Shown piece after piece: positions 24,195 through 32,578 of a stretch of DNA of 37,743 nt. The stretch covers positions 19,827 through 57,569 of the forward strand of contig FR888233.1 in assembly GCA_000431775.1 (NCBI GenBank). The letters are read 5' to 3'. Origin of the DNA: Clostridium sp. CAG:413. GTDB lineage: Bacteria > Bacillota > Clostridia > Oscillospirales > Acutalibacteraceae. Below the pieces are notes generated by a model. The model made no database searches. It worked only from the letters and a program-made list of their open reading frames with translations, and had not been told where the DNA came from. The first letter of the stretch is position 1. Each line of letters opens with the position of its first letter. The position numbers and the translations under genes are program-made.

Positions 24195-25061
24195 ATGGAA
24201 AACGATAATTGTAATAAGCTGCCCGACAAGGAGCTGGAGCTTATCGGCAGATTTGCGAGGAAGAAGCTCTCAAGGGACGAGCTTTACACATTCCCGCTCA
24301 TTTTGTGCGACAACGAGATAGACCGTGACAACGAGAAATTCACTATCCCCGCCCTCAAAACTCTGGCGGAGCTTTTTGTCGGCAAGAGCGGCATATTTGA
24401 CCACAACATGAGCGGCAAAGATCAGACGGCGAGAATATACTCCGCCGTTGCGGTCACCGACCCCGTGAAAAAGACGGCGGACGGCGAGCCTTACACCTAC
24501 ATTCAGGCGAAGGCGTATATGGTCCGCACAGACAAGAATAAGGATCTCATCGCTGAGATCGACGCGGGCATCAAAAAAGAGACCAGCGTCGGCTGCAGCG
24601 TGAGGGATATAAGCTGCTCCATCTGCGGCAAAAACATCAAGACCGAGGGCTGCGAGCATCAGAAGGGCAAGTATTACGGCGGCAAGCTCTGCTGCTATCT
24701 GCTCTCCGAGCCTGCGGACGCCTATGAATGGTCGTTTGTGGCGGTGCCCGCTCAGAGAAATGCGGGGGTGATGAAATCATTTGAGGCGGGCAGGAGAAGC
24801 GCCTCTCAGGAGGAGCTTGCCCGCTTCGCCGAGGATTACAGAGCCGAGCTGCGTTCGGAGATAATCAAGAATGCGGCAAAGGTACTCCCGACGATGAAGA
24901 GCGAGACTCTTGAGGATATCTGCTCCGTGCTCGACCTGCGCCGTCTGCGCGATATGCGTGAGGCATTTGCCGCAAAAGCGGCACAGGAGCTGCCGCTGAT
25001 AAGGCAGCTTGCCCCGACGGAGCAGACGGAAAAATCCGAGAATTCCGAATACAAAATCTAA
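24195..25061 (+). CDS. Probable prohead (capsid maturation) protease
   Basis: 288 residues. The pattern fits a herpesvirus/HK97-type Ser prohead protease: 'LCDNEIDRDNEKFT' (lead strand), His in 'GIFDHNMSG' (His70), Ser in 'KKETSVGCSV' (Ser131) and Glu in 'DAYEWSFVAVPAQRNAG' (Glu178). Between the Ser and the last motif there is an inserted Cys-rich knuckle, 'CSICG' (141-145) and 'GCEH' (152-155) plus 'CC' at 166-167, that could bind zinc. The C-terminal third is helical and charged, as expected for a scaffold-like tail. Sits between the portal and decoration genes, the normal place. Confidence 0.75.
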   Translation: MENDNCNKLPDKELELIGRFARKKLSRDELYTFPLILCDNEIDRDNEKFTIPALKTLAELFVGKSGIFDHNMSGKDQTARIYSAVAVTDPVKKTADGEPYTYIQAKAYMVRTDKNKDLIAEIDAGIKKETSVGCSVRDISCSICGKNIKTEGCEHQKGKYYGGKLCCYLLSEPADAYEWSFVAVPAQRNAGVMKSFEAGRRSASQEELARFAEDYRAELRSEIIKNAAKVLPTMKSETLEDICSVLDLRRLRDMREAFAAKAAQELPLIRQLAPTEQTEKSENSEYKI

Positions 25062-25073
25062 GGAGGAAACAAA

Positions 25074-25415
25074 ATGTCAGTATCATTCGGCGGTTTCAAC
25101 GCAAACACCGCAACATTCAAGGTCGGCTCGGCCATAGCTGAGGGCACTCCCGTGGAGATGGACGGCAGCGGCAAGGTCAAGGCGAGCGCCGACGGCAAGG
25201 CGTTCTGCGGCATAGCCGCGGCGAGCGACGATGCATACGCCTCGGTGCAGCTCAGCGGAGCGGTTACAGTGAAATGCAGCGGCACCGCACCGTCTGCGGG
25301 CTACGCAAAGCTCGCCTCGGACGGTAAGGGCGTCAAGGCGGACACGACCAACGGCAGGGAATACCTCGTGCTTGAGGTCGATTCGACCGCGGGCACCGTT
25401 ACATTCCTGCTCTGA
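25074..25415 (+). CDS. Small capsid decoration-like protein
   Basis: 113 residues, Gly/Ala/Ser/Thr-rich beta protein ('TATFKVGSAIAEGTPVEM', 'FCGIAAASDDAYASVQLSGA', ending in 'STAGTVTFLL'). This profile matches the small DUF2190-type head decoration/stabilisation proteins encoded just before the major capsid gene in many siphophages. TAAGGAGGAAACAAA supplies the ribosome site. Confidence 0.72.
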   Translation: MSVSFGGFNANTATFKVGSAIAEGTPVEMDGSGKVKASADGKAFCGIAAASDDAYASVQLSGAVTVKCSGTAPSAGYAKLASDGKGVKADTTNGREYLVLEVDSTAGTVTFLL

Positions 25416-25435
25416 TAATTGAAAGGAGAGATAAA

Positions 25436-26440
25436 ATGTCAGCATTTGATAATGTAAAGCTGGAAAAGGGACTTTACTCGGCGGGCAACTTCACCAAGGC
25501 TCTCGAAAGCCTTGACCCGAGCGAGAATTACAAGGGTACTCCGCTCGAGGGGCTGGACGCATATCAGCGCCAGCTCAAGAGATTCGGCATCAGGGTCGGC
25601 GGCGCGGGCAGCGACATAGTCGATAAATTCTTCGCTTGCAGCGACAGTGCCGTGCTCTTCCCCGAATACGTCTCAAGGGCGGTGAAGCAGGGTCTTGAGC
25701 AGGCGGATATCCTGCCCGGCATCGTTGCGACAGCCACGGTGTTCAACGGCCTCGACTACCGCTCGGTCTCCTCTGTCCCGACGGATGAGGAGAAGGAGCT
25801 GAAGGTGGTCAAGGAGGGCGCGTTCATCCCCGAGACCAATATCAGGATGAAGGAGAATCTTGTGAAGCTCCGCAAGAGGGGCAGAGCGCTCGTCGCCTCG
25901 TATGAGGCGGTCAGATATCAGCGCCTCGACCTGTTCACCGTTACGCTCAGGCAGATAGGCGCGTACATTGCACGCACCCTGCTCGCCGACGCTATCGACG
26001 TGCTCGAGAACGGCGACGGCAACGGCAACGCCGCCCCGGTGGTGGAGTGCGCGACCGACGGCACCCTCGCATACTCCGACCTCATCTCCTTCTGGAACGG
26101 CTTCGATCCCTATGAGCTGAACACCGTTATCGCAAGCCCCGACATGATGGCGGCGATACTCAACATGACTCAGTTCAGGGACGCCGCTGCGGGGCTCAGC
26201 TTCCACGGCACGGGTAAGGCGGTGACTCCCCTCGGCGCAAAACTGCTTAAATCCTCCGCCGTCGGCGCGGGCAAGCTCATCGGTCTCGACAAATCCGCCG
26301 CCCTTGAGATGGTCAAGACCGGCGACGTGATGACCGAGTATGACAAGCTCATTGACCGCCAGCTCGAGCGCGCAGTGATAAGCTGCACGGCGGGCTTCGC
26401 CAAGATATTCGACGGGGCATCAAAGGTGCTTTCCGTCTGA
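25436..26440 (+). CDS. Major capsid protein (HK97-like)
   Basis: 334 residues. Position after protease and decoration genes, and features such as 'FPEYVSRAVKQGLE', 'DILPGIVATATVFNGLDYRS' region, 'EGAFIPETNIRMKENLVKL' and the final 'ISCTAGFAKIFDGASKVLSV' part fit an HK97-fold capsid protein of Firmicute phages. The N-terminal segment to about residue 60 is charged and could be the delta domain removed by the protease. GAAAGGAGAG lies 8-9 nt upstream of ATG. Confidence 0.82.
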   Translation: MSAFDNVKLEKGLYSAGNFTKALESLDPSENYKGTPLEGLDAYQRQLKRFGIRVGGAGSDIVDKFFACSDSAVLFPEYVSRAVKQGLEQADILPGIVATATVFNGLDYRSVSSVPTDEEKELKVVKEGAFIPETNIRMKENLVKLRKRGRALVASYEAVRYQRLDLFTVTLRQIGAYIARTLLADAIDVLENGDGNGNAAPVVECATDGTLAYSDLISFWNGFDPYELNTVIASPDMMAAILNMTQFRDAAAGLSFHGTGKAVTPLGAKLLKSSAVGAGKLIGLDKSAALEMVKTGDVMTEYDKLIDRQLERAVISCTAGFAKIFDGASKVLSV

Positions 26441-26453
26441 CGGAGGGATAATT

Positions 26454-26819
26454 TTGACAGACACTCTGACCGTGCTTAACGCGATGAAAGAGTATTATTC
26501 GCCCGACGGGGATACGCAGGAGCTGCTGCCCATGTGCGAGGCGGCGTGCAGGGAGCTTGCCGCAATGGTGAAGCCCGAGGCGGATCTCGGCGACATACGC
26601 CTGATAAACGCTGCCGCGGCCTTTGCATACCGCAGATTCTGCATAAAAAAGCTGTTTAACGACGGCGGTGTGACTTCGTTCAAGGCGGGCGACGTCACGG
26701 TGAGCGTCTCCCGCAGGGAGCTTGCCGATTACGCCCAAAAAGAAAAAACCGAGGCTCTCGCAGCCGCCGCACCGCTGCTCAGGGATGAAGAATTCCACTT
26801 CGGGCAGGTGAAAGTATGA
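26454..26819 (+). CDS. Head-tail connector-like protein
   Basis: 121 residues, mostly helical ('LTVLNAMKEYYSPDG', 'LINAAAAFAYRRFCIKKLF', 'GDVTVSVSRRELADYAQKEK'), with the pattern of phage gp6-like DNA-packaging/connector proteins encoded directly after the capsid. Start codon TTG at 26454 after CGGAGGG. Overlaps the next gene by 4 nt. Confidence 0.65.
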   Translation: MTDTLTVLNAMKEYYSPDGDTQELLPMCEAACRELAAMVKPEADLGDIRLINAAAAFAYRRFCIKKLFNDGGVTSFKAGDVTVSVSRRELADYAQKEKTEALAAAAPLLRDEEFHFGQVKV

Positions 26820-27151
26820 AACTTGCGCCGCTTTTTGACCGCTATGCGACCGCGGCGAGCCTGATGACCGCCGACAATGCGAGCGCCGCCGATATGCGGG
26901 CGTTTATCAGCCCGCTGCGCTACAAAAACAAGATGTATCTCTACGGCGTGAATACCGAAATAGGCTATAATTCGCAGGGGCACTACCTCTATATCGGCCC
27001 ACCCGACCCCGATTTGACCGCAGCGCCGCAGAATTCGTATATCGCCGCGGCCGGCAAGAAATTCAGGGTCGACAGAGCCGAAAAGGTCTATAACGGCGAC
27101 GAGATTTTCTACATTTGGGCGATAATCCGCGAGATAGTGGAGATAGAATAG
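26816..27151 (+). CDS. Small phage protein, possible head closure/minor structural
   Basis: 111 residues with no motif I recognise. A helix-rich start ('LFDRYATAASLMTADNAS') is followed by beta-like segments ('YNSQGHYLYIGPPD'). Given the order portal - capsid - connector, it would be a head closure or stopper protein, but this is inference from position only. Starts within the stop of the previous gene (ATGA). Confidence 0.6.
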   Translation: MKLAPLFDRYATAASLMTADNASAADMRAFISPLRYKNKMYLYGVNTEIGYNSQGHYLYIGPPDPDLTAAPQNSYIAAAGKKFRVDRAEKVYNGDEIFYIWAIIREIVEIE

Positions 27152-27161
27152 GAGTGAGCAA

Positions 27162-28004
27162 ATGAGCGAAATAAGCGCGCTGCCCTCAAGCATCGTTGAG
27201 TGGCTCGAGGGCAGAGAAGATCTGGATTATATCAAGTTTCTGACCGAATTCCCGCCGATAAAAAAGGCCGTGCCGCTGAAGAAAACAACGGTCGCCGTCG
27301 GCATCAAGGGGATGAAGATAGTCGATTCCTTCGTTGAGAATGACGATGGTGTGCTCGTCAAAAACGAATACTGCCGCAAGGCGGAGATAACGCTGCGCCT
27401 GTCTATCCACGCCCCGCTCTCCTCGGGCGGCGCAGCCTGTCACGAGGCCTTCACCGACATTATCGACTGCCTGACCTTTGACTCGGCGCTGGATATTGTC
27501 AGCTCGGGGTGCGACAACATAACCGCCGACCGCGACACGGACGCATTCGTGCTCAGCGCATGGCTGACGGTCAACGCCTCGCTGTGCCCCGCCGCTGCAT
27601 CGAGCCTCGACTTCCCGTCGTTCCTGAGCAAGGAATTGCTGTGCGGCTCGCATATAAGCAACAGCGACATCCACCTCTCGCCGGAGCAGCAGGCGAAGCT
27701 GGATACGCCCTATCAGCTTGGCACATATTTCGGCACGGGGGACTCGACGCAGAGCGTGACGGTCGGCTTCAGGCCGTCAAGGCTGCTGGTGTTTGCAAAC
27801 GGTCTGCCGCTTTTCGCTCCGAACGGTTCGACGGGCAAGAGCTACGCCATGTGCGGCGCCGCTTTCGGGGATTACGCCACCCTCGGCGTCACCCTGACGG
27901 AGAAAGGCTTCAAAGTCAGCAGCACGGAGTCGCTCACGGTGCGCTCCTGCTCGCCGCTGCTCAATGACCTCGGCACGACCTACGCATACGCAGCATTCAG
28001 ATGA
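27162..28004 (+). CDS. Phage-module protein, possible tail-completion/baseplate-like
   Basis: 280 residues, last gene of the head module. The first half (about 1-165) has alternating strand/helix with 'RKAEITLRLSIHAPLSSG' and resembles tail-terminator-like folds in composition; the second half (about 190-280) is a Gly/Thr/Ser-rich beta domain ('YFGTGDSTQSVTVGFRPS', 'VTLTEKGFKVSSTESLTV') of the kind found in tip or receptor-binding proteins. I do not recognise a specific family. No tail tube, tape measure or other tail genes follow; a hairpin terminator comes 10 nt later. Confidence 0.6.
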   Translation: MSEISALPSSIVEWLEGREDLDYIKFLTEFPPIKKAVPLKKTTVAVGIKGMKIVDSFVENDDGVLVKNEYCRKAEITLRLSIHAPLSSGGAACHEAFTDIIDCLTFDSALDIVSSGCDNITADRDTDAFVLSAWLTVNASLCPAAASSLDFPSFLSKELLCGSHISNSDIHLSPEQQAKLDTPYQLGTYFGTGDSTQSVTVGFRPSRLLVFANGLPLFAPNGSTGKSYAMCGAAFGDYATLGVTLTEKGFKVSSTESLTVRSCSPLLNDLGTTYAYAAFR

Positions 28005-28013
28005 TTAAAAATT

Positions 28014-28040
28014 CAGGGCGAGAGTTCAACTCTCGCCCTG
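28014..28040 (+). terminator. Hairpin ending the phage head module
   Basis: Perfect 13-bp inverted repeat CAGGGCGAGAGTT-C-AACTCTCGCCCTG starting 10 nt after the last module gene. There is no strong T-run on the plus strand, so it could also act as an RNA-stabilising hairpin or mark an element boundary. Confidence 0.6.
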
Positions 28041-28103
28041 GTTGCGGTTTCCATAATTAAAATGTTATTTGCACAAAACAAAGCGTCAGGCGGAGATTAA
28101 ACA

Positions 28104-29237
28104 TTATTGTTCTGCTACTGCAAATGATATGGTGACTTTCTCAAACAAATTGTCGGAGATATAATCTGCGACGTTTTCGTATACGGCAACATCGCTGTAA
28201 TATACAAGTGTACAGCTTTTGTAATTCGGCAAGACGATACTTAATGCTATATTTCGGACTTGCTGAATATACGAGTTTATAACATTCCAATTCGGCTCTC
28301 CGGCACCGCGGGCACTTTCGGGGTAGGGGATTGCCATACTGCTGTTATATTCATAACCGTCGGCAAAGCCATCTTCGTTTTCCGAATAGTTGGTTGCAGA
28401 TTTTTTAAGAGTGTATTTATCGCCGCTGATATCCCAAAGCGCCGTTGCGTTGCCGCCGGCAGTGCCGCTCGAGGTGCCGTAAGTCTCGGCAAGAACCATA
28501 GAAGTACCTTTGACAAAGGCAAAATGCGTGCTGACGCTTCCGCTGCCTGCAAAGCCGAGCATTTCGGTGTCTGTGAATTCCACGATTCGACCGTTTAAGT
28601 AGGTCACAAGCATAAACGGATAGTCCGGTGAAAAAACGGGCGAAAACGCAACCTCGGGGATACCGTTATCGTCCATGTCGCAGATATAGGCAGAGCAGGC
28701 ATCCATGAAGTCGCATTCTTTAATATAATCTTTTAGATAGTTGGTTATTGCTCTGCTCCAAGAGGTGCTGAAGCTGATCTTGCAGCCGTTCAAAGTTTTT
28801 CTCAGGTTGACGGCATCGCCCCATTTTATTGAGTCGTTATCGTCAAGGTTCAATTTTTTGAGTCGGGTGAGGGCGGAGAGAGCGGAAATATCCCTGATAT
28901 TGTTGCCGCTCAAGTCAAGGCTTTCCAGGTTTAGGCATTTACTGAGTGCCGCAAGGCGGGAATCACTGAAACTGCCGCTAATCTTCAATTCTCTGAGGTC
29001 GGTGTAGTTAGCCAGATCATCAAAATCTTCATCTGTCGGATCCTGAAGAACCAGGCTTGCGAGGGAATAATCTTTTGACTCGGAAGTTGTTTCTGCCGAA
29101 GTGATTTCTGTTGTGGTGGGTCTTTTATCGGGATTAACAATTTTGTTATAGTTAAGCGCAAAAGACACCAAAATTATTACTGCGAGAGTAACCCCGACGG
29201 CTGCTGCTATCAGATTTTTTGGATCAATTTTTTTCAT
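28104..29237 (-). CDS. Membrane-anchored leucine-rich repeat protein
   Basis: 377 residues. One N-terminal membrane helix (about 10-30), a Thr/Ser-rich linker ('TTTEITSAETTSES'), then about four leucine-rich repeats of internalin style (about 75-160, for example 'NLESLDLSGNNIRDISALSA', 'TRLKKLNLDDN'), then a C-terminal beta domain of about 210 residues I cannot name, with 'ICDMDDNGIPEVAFSP' (an EF-hand-like Asp pattern often seen in secreted Firmicute proteins). Predicted extracellular and cell-bound. The gene is visibly AT-richer than its neighbours and sits next to the phage module, consistent with recent acquisition. Function unknown. Confidence 0.8.
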   Translation of the reverse strand: MKKIDPKNLIAAAVGVTLAVIILVSFALNYNKIVNPDKRPTTTEITSAETTSESKDYSLASLVLQDPTDEDFDDLANYTDLRELKISGSFSDSRLAALSKCLNLESLDLSGNNIRDISALSALTRLKKLNLDDNDSIKWGDAVNLRKTLNGCKISFSTSWSRAITNYLKDYIKECDFMDACSAYICDMDDNGIPEVAFSPVFSPDYPFMLVTYLNGRIVEFTDTEMLGFAGSGSVSTHFAFVKGTSMVLAETYGTSSGTAGGNATALWDISGDKYTLKKSATNYSENEDGFADGYEYNSSMAIPYPESARGAGEPNWNVINSYIQQVRNIALSIVLPNYKSCTLVYYSDVAVYENVADYISDNLFEKVTISFAVAEQ

Positions 29238-29384
29238 ATGTAACTCCTCAACCTTTCGTTTATAGACCGAACCGCCAAAAAATCAACAATAAAATGGCAT
29301 TTCAATTCCCGTGATTGGTCTTACATAAATATAGACAAAAATCAGCAAAAACGGTTCACTATTAAAGCGAATTGTTTAAATATT

Positions 29385-30665
29385 TTACATAAATTTATCA
29401 AGCTCGGCGGCGACGATCGGGTTCTTTTTGAACTTGGGGTTATCGTAGAATTTGCCGCGGGCGATAACTTTTTCAACGTTGCGGAGCGCGCGCAGATCAT
29501 CGAGCGGGTTCTCCGCAGTGACTATCATATCGGCACTCTTGCCCTTGGCGATGGTGCCTGTCACGTCGCCGAGACCCGCAAGCTCCGCGCTCCTTGCCGT
29601 GGCGGTGTAGAGGGCGAAGGAATTCGACACGCCGACGAATTTGTGGAAGTAGTAAAGCTCTCTCCAAAAGTCGTACTGAGTTATCCACGGGCAGCCGACG
29701 TCGTTGCCGAGCACGACGGGGATGTCGTTCTCAAGTGCGGCTTTGGCGCACTCGATTATGCCCTCAAAGACGACGTTGCCGTTGTATTGCTCAACCTCCG
29801 AGGCGTTGGAAACGCTGCGATCAAAGAGCGCATAGGGCAGCGCAGGGGAGATGGTGGTGCAGAGGAATGCGCCCCTCTCGCGGAACAGCTCGATTATATG
29901 CTCGTCGGGCTTTGCACCGTGCTCGATGGAGTCGACGCCGTTTTCAAGGGCGACGCGCACGCCCTCGGGGGATTCGACATGGGCGGCGACGGTGTAGCCC
30001 GCTTCGTGAGCCTTGTCGCAGACCGCCTTGACCATCTCGGGCGGCATTTTAAGCTCGCCGGGGACGCCCTTCTCTTTGGCGTCGAGCACTCCGCCGGTTA
30101 TCATCAGCTTGACGATATCGACCTTCTCTTTCTCAGCCTCTTCAAGGCAGGCGAGAGCCTTGTCAATATTGTGAGCAGCTATCGCAACGGAGCCCGCCAT
30201 GTGGCCTCCGGGCACGGAGATGCCCTGATTTGCGGCGAGGATACGGGGGCCGTCCTTGCGCCCCGCCGTTATTTCGTCTCTGAGGCGGGTGTCGAAATCT
30301 GCAAGGCCGCCGACGGTGCGGATGGTCGTGACGCCGCTGAGCAGCTCGAGCTTCGCAAAGGAGGCGACCATTTTGTATGCCACAGCCTTGGTCAGTCCGG
30401 TGCTCATTATCGTCTTGACGAGCTTCTCGTTGTCGCGCTGCTTCTTCTGCGGCTTGCCGTTGCCCGCGAGATGCACATGCATATTGATAAGACCGGGCAT
30501 TATGTATTTGCCCTTTAAGTCGACCTTGGTGTAGCCGTAGGGCACAGTTTTATTCGGCATGATATCAACGATCTTCTCGCCGTCGGTTAGGATCGCCAGA
30601 CCCTCTTTGGGCTGCATATCCTTTGTGCCGTCGAGTATCTTGCCGTTCACAAATGCGTATTTCAT
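29385..30665 (-). CDS. Amidohydrolase-superfamily enzyme (imidazolonepropionase/prolidase-like)
   Basis: Metal-dependent hydrolase, 426 residues. Motifs in order: small beta sandwich, 'YIMPGLINMHVHLAG' with His63/His65, 'VKLMITGGVLD' with the Lys that bridges two metals, 'YTVAAHVES' His, 'DSIEHGAKPDE' His, and the catalytic Asp in 'VVLGNDVGCPW', then the C-terminal 'IAKGKSADMIV' that closes the sandwich. The metal site looks complete. Substrate is not predictable; relatives cleave dipeptides, imidazolonepropionate or cyclic amides. ATG 30665; transcribed from a strong promoter divergent from the alpha/beta hydrolase. Confidence 0.88.
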   Translation of the reverse strand: MKYAFVNGKILDGTKDMQPKEGLAILTDGEKIVDIMPNKTVPYGYTKVDLKGKYIMPGLINMHVHLAGNGKPQKKQRDNEKLVKTIMSTGLTKAVAYKMVASFAKLELLSGVTTIRTVGGLADFDTRLRDEITAGRKDGPRILAANQGISVPGGHMAGSVAIAAHNIDKALACLEEAEKEKVDIVKLMITGGVLDAKEKGVPGELKMPPEMVKAVCDKAHEAGYTVAAHVESPEGVRVALENGVDSIEHGAKPDEHIIELFRERGAFLCTTISPALPYALFDRSVSNASEVEQYNGNVVFEGIIECAKAALENDIPVVLGNDVGCPWITQYDFWRELYYFHKFVGVSNSFALYTATARSAELAGLGDVTGTIAKGKSADMIVTAENPLDDLRALRNVEKVIARGKFYDNPKFKKNPIVAAELDKFM

Positions 30666-30700
30666 ATCTTTTCCTCTCTTTCCTTAAAGGCCTTGAACGT

Positions 30701-30729
30701 ATTATAGCAAATAAAGCAATAGATTTCAA
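30701..30729 (-). promoter_or_regulatory. Promoter of the amidohydrolase gene
   Basis: Minus strand: TTGAAA, exactly 17 nt, TATAAT; about 36 nt upstream of the ATG. Back to back with the promoter at 30763. Confidence 0.8.
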
Positions 30730-30762
30730 GACGAGACGCCGTTTTATCAAAGATATCAGAGG

Positions 30763-30791
30763 TTGAAAAATACGGCGGGATATGTTAGAAT
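30763..30791 (+). promoter_or_regulatory. Promoter of the alpha/beta hydrolase gene
   Basis: TTGAAA, exactly 17 nt, TAGAAT, with the ATG about 33 nt downstream. Confidence 0.75.
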
Positions 30792-30823
30792 ATCGGCATA
30801 GAATTAGGGAAAGAGGCGTTAAA

Positions 30824-31648
30824 ATGAAATTGATCAGCGTTTTTCTTGCACTTGTGTCACTCGTTTCGGGGCATATCATACAGGCGGATATACGCATCCA
30901 TCCGGAGAAGTACAACCTGATGACGATAGACACCTCAAATCTGCCCGAGCCTGTTGAGGCGCCGACGGCGGATGACTTCGTCCAGCTCGGCGAGGTGAAT
31001 ATGCATTACCGCATATACGGCGAGGGAGGGGCGCCGCTTATCCTTATCCACGGCAACGGCGGCAGCGTGGATTCCCTTGCAGCGGCGGCACGCTACCTTG
31101 CAAACGATTACACCGTCTATGTCACAGAGAGCCGCTGCCACGGCCAAAGCAGCGACCCCGGCGTGATATCATATGAGCTGATGGCGAAGGATATTGCCGA
31201 ATTCGTCGCCGCAATGGGGATAAAGAAGCCCATAGTGATGGGTCACAGCGACGGGGCGATAATTGCGCTCGCGCTCGCTGCCGATCATCCCGAGCTGCCG
31301 GGGGCGATAATTGTCTGCGGAGCGAACTCCGACCCGTCGACCTTCTGGCCGTATTTCCCCGCCGGGGTGAGGATACGCAACGCCGTGCGCAGGGATAAGC
31401 TCAACGATCTGATGCTCAACGAGCCTCACTTCACGGCGGAATACCTTGCAAAAATCAACTGCCCCGCCTATATCGTCAGCGGTGAATTCGATATAATGCG
31501 CCAGACCGATACGGTCTTTATACGCGACAGCGTGCCGGGCAGCGACATGGCGATCATAAAGGGAGCGGATCACAGCTCCTATATCTCCCGTGACGGAGGG
31601 CAGGCATATGCCCTTGCCGTAGAATGGCTGAATCAAAAAGGGTTATAA
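30824..31648 (+). CDS. Secreted or anchored alpha/beta hydrolase
   Basis: 274 residues. N-terminal signal/anchor (about residues 1-20), then an alpha/beta hydrolase fold with oxyanion 'LILIHGNGGS', nucleophile Ser142 in 'VMGHSDGAII', Asp223 in 'VSGEFDIM' and His250 in 'GADHSSYI'. The triad is complete, so esterase-, lipase- or carboxypeptidase-like activity is possible; substrate unknown. I chose ATG 30824, since the signal sequence begins there; an upstream ATG overlaps the promoter. Followed by a terminator. Confidence 0.85.
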   Translation: MKLISVFLALVSLVSGHIIQADIRIHPEKYNLMTIDTSNLPEPVEAPTADDFVQLGEVNMHYRIYGEGGAPLILIHGNGGSVDSLAAAARYLANDYTVYVTESRCHGQSSDPGVISYELMAKDIAEFVAAMGIKKPIVMGHSDGAIIALALAADHPELPGAIIVCGANSDPSTFWPYFPAGVRIRNAVRRDKLNDLMLNEPHFTAEYLAKINCPAYIVSGEFDIMRQTDTVFIRDSVPGSDMAIIKGADHSSYISRDGGQAYALAVEWLNQKGL

Positions 31649-31654
31649 ATAATT

Positions 31655-31689
31655 ATCGGAGTGTGCTGAATGCATACTCCGATTTTTTT
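31655..31689. terminator. Terminator between the alpha/beta hydrolase and the DMT transporter
   Basis: Stem ATCGGAGTGTGC/GCATACTCCGAT (31655-31683, one G-T pair) with a short TGAAT loop, followed by TTTTTTT. It serves the plus-strand hydrolase and overlaps the end of the converging transporter gene. Confidence 0.85.
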
Positions 31690-32578
31690 AACAAAGGTTT
31701 ATTATCATCAGTGAGGCGATGCCGAGCAGCAGCCCGCAGACGCTGCGGGCGGTCAGCTTCTCCTTGAAGAATATTGCCGCCGTGACAGCGGAGATTATCG
31801 TTGCGCCGCCGTCGTTTATCGGGAACATCACCGCCGAGGGGACTGCTCTGCCCGCAACGGTCGCAAGCTGATTTATCACGAGCAGGATGCCTGAGAGTAT
31901 TATGCCGTAGAGAAAGAGCTTCTTCGGCATCTTTTTAATTTCGTCGGTGCTGCGGCTGCGGGCAAGGCGCAGGAGCAGGCAGGCAAGCATCCCGACCCCG
32001 ACAAGCCCGAACGCAAGGAATGAGAATACGCTCGCGCTCACATCGGGCAGGAATTTGGAAAACATCTTTTGCGCCACCATTATCATGCCGTTTGAGAGCA
32101 TACTGCCGAGCAGCAGGAGCAGAGTCCTCGGCGTGAAGGCGCCTTTTTGTTCCTTGGAATAGCCGATGAGCAGCCAGCCCGAGAATATCAGCACGGCAAT
32201 GCCGACAAACTGCACGGGGCGCATCGGCTCGTCAAACATGAATATGCCCGCAATGCAGGGCAGCAGCAGACCCGCCGAGCCGGCGAGGGAGGCGAGCACC
32301 ATTACGCCGCTTTTCAGCGCTTCGAGGCCGCAATAGAGATTCAGCGCGAGCGAAAGCGCGCCGAGCGCCGAGATGCCGAATGCGGGCAGGCTGATGCCGC
32401 CGACGCCCTCCGCGAGCAGCAGAATCAGCGCCGCACCGCCCGCCAACAGATAGCTGTAGGCGCCGTAAAGGAAGTATGCCGCCGCGCCGTTGACCATGCC
32501 GCTTGTCTTTTTATTAAAGTAGCTCTGCGGGAAGCGCAGCAGCAGGATTGCCGCGAGAAAAATATAATCTTTCATCAT
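31688..32578 (-). CDS. EamA/DMT-family membrane transporter
   Basis: 296 residues with about ten membrane helices in two five-helix halves, the EamA-like duplicated fold: first half ends 'FVGIAVLIFSGWLLIGYS', second half ends 'RSVCGLLLGIASLMIINL', with 'FMFDEPMRPVQ' and 'IFFKEKLTARS' at equivalent loop positions. Substrate not predictable (sugars, amino acids or drugs in this superfamily). The start overlaps the stop of the GH39-like gene by 4 nt, so it may export or import a sugar linked to that enzyme. Confidence 0.85.
   Translation of the reverse strand: MMKDYIFLAAILLLRFPQSYFNKKTSGMVNGAAAYFLYGAYSYLLAGGAALILLLAEGVGGISLPAFGISALGALSLALNLYCGLEALKSGVMVLASLAGSAGLLLPCIAGIFMFDEPMRPVQFVGIAVLIFSGWLLIGYSKEQKGAFTPRTLLLLLGSMLSNGMIMVAQKMFSKFLPDVSASVFSFLAFGLVGVGMLACLLLRLARSRSTDEIKKMPKKLFLYGIILSGILLVINQLATVAGRAVPSAVMFPINDGGATIISAVTAAIFFKEKLTARSVCGLLLGIASLMIINLC

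Noticed and set aside
21327..28040. Complete prophage
   Set aside because: No integrase, repressor, replication, tail or lysis genes and no visible att repeats; only the head and packaging genes are present.
29643..30518. 291-codon plus-strand frame opposite the amidohydrolase, and a similar 362-codon frame at 32548-33636 opposite the GH39-like gene
   Set aside because: Both are shadows of genes with intact catalytic motifs; neither has a ribosome site or a known domain.
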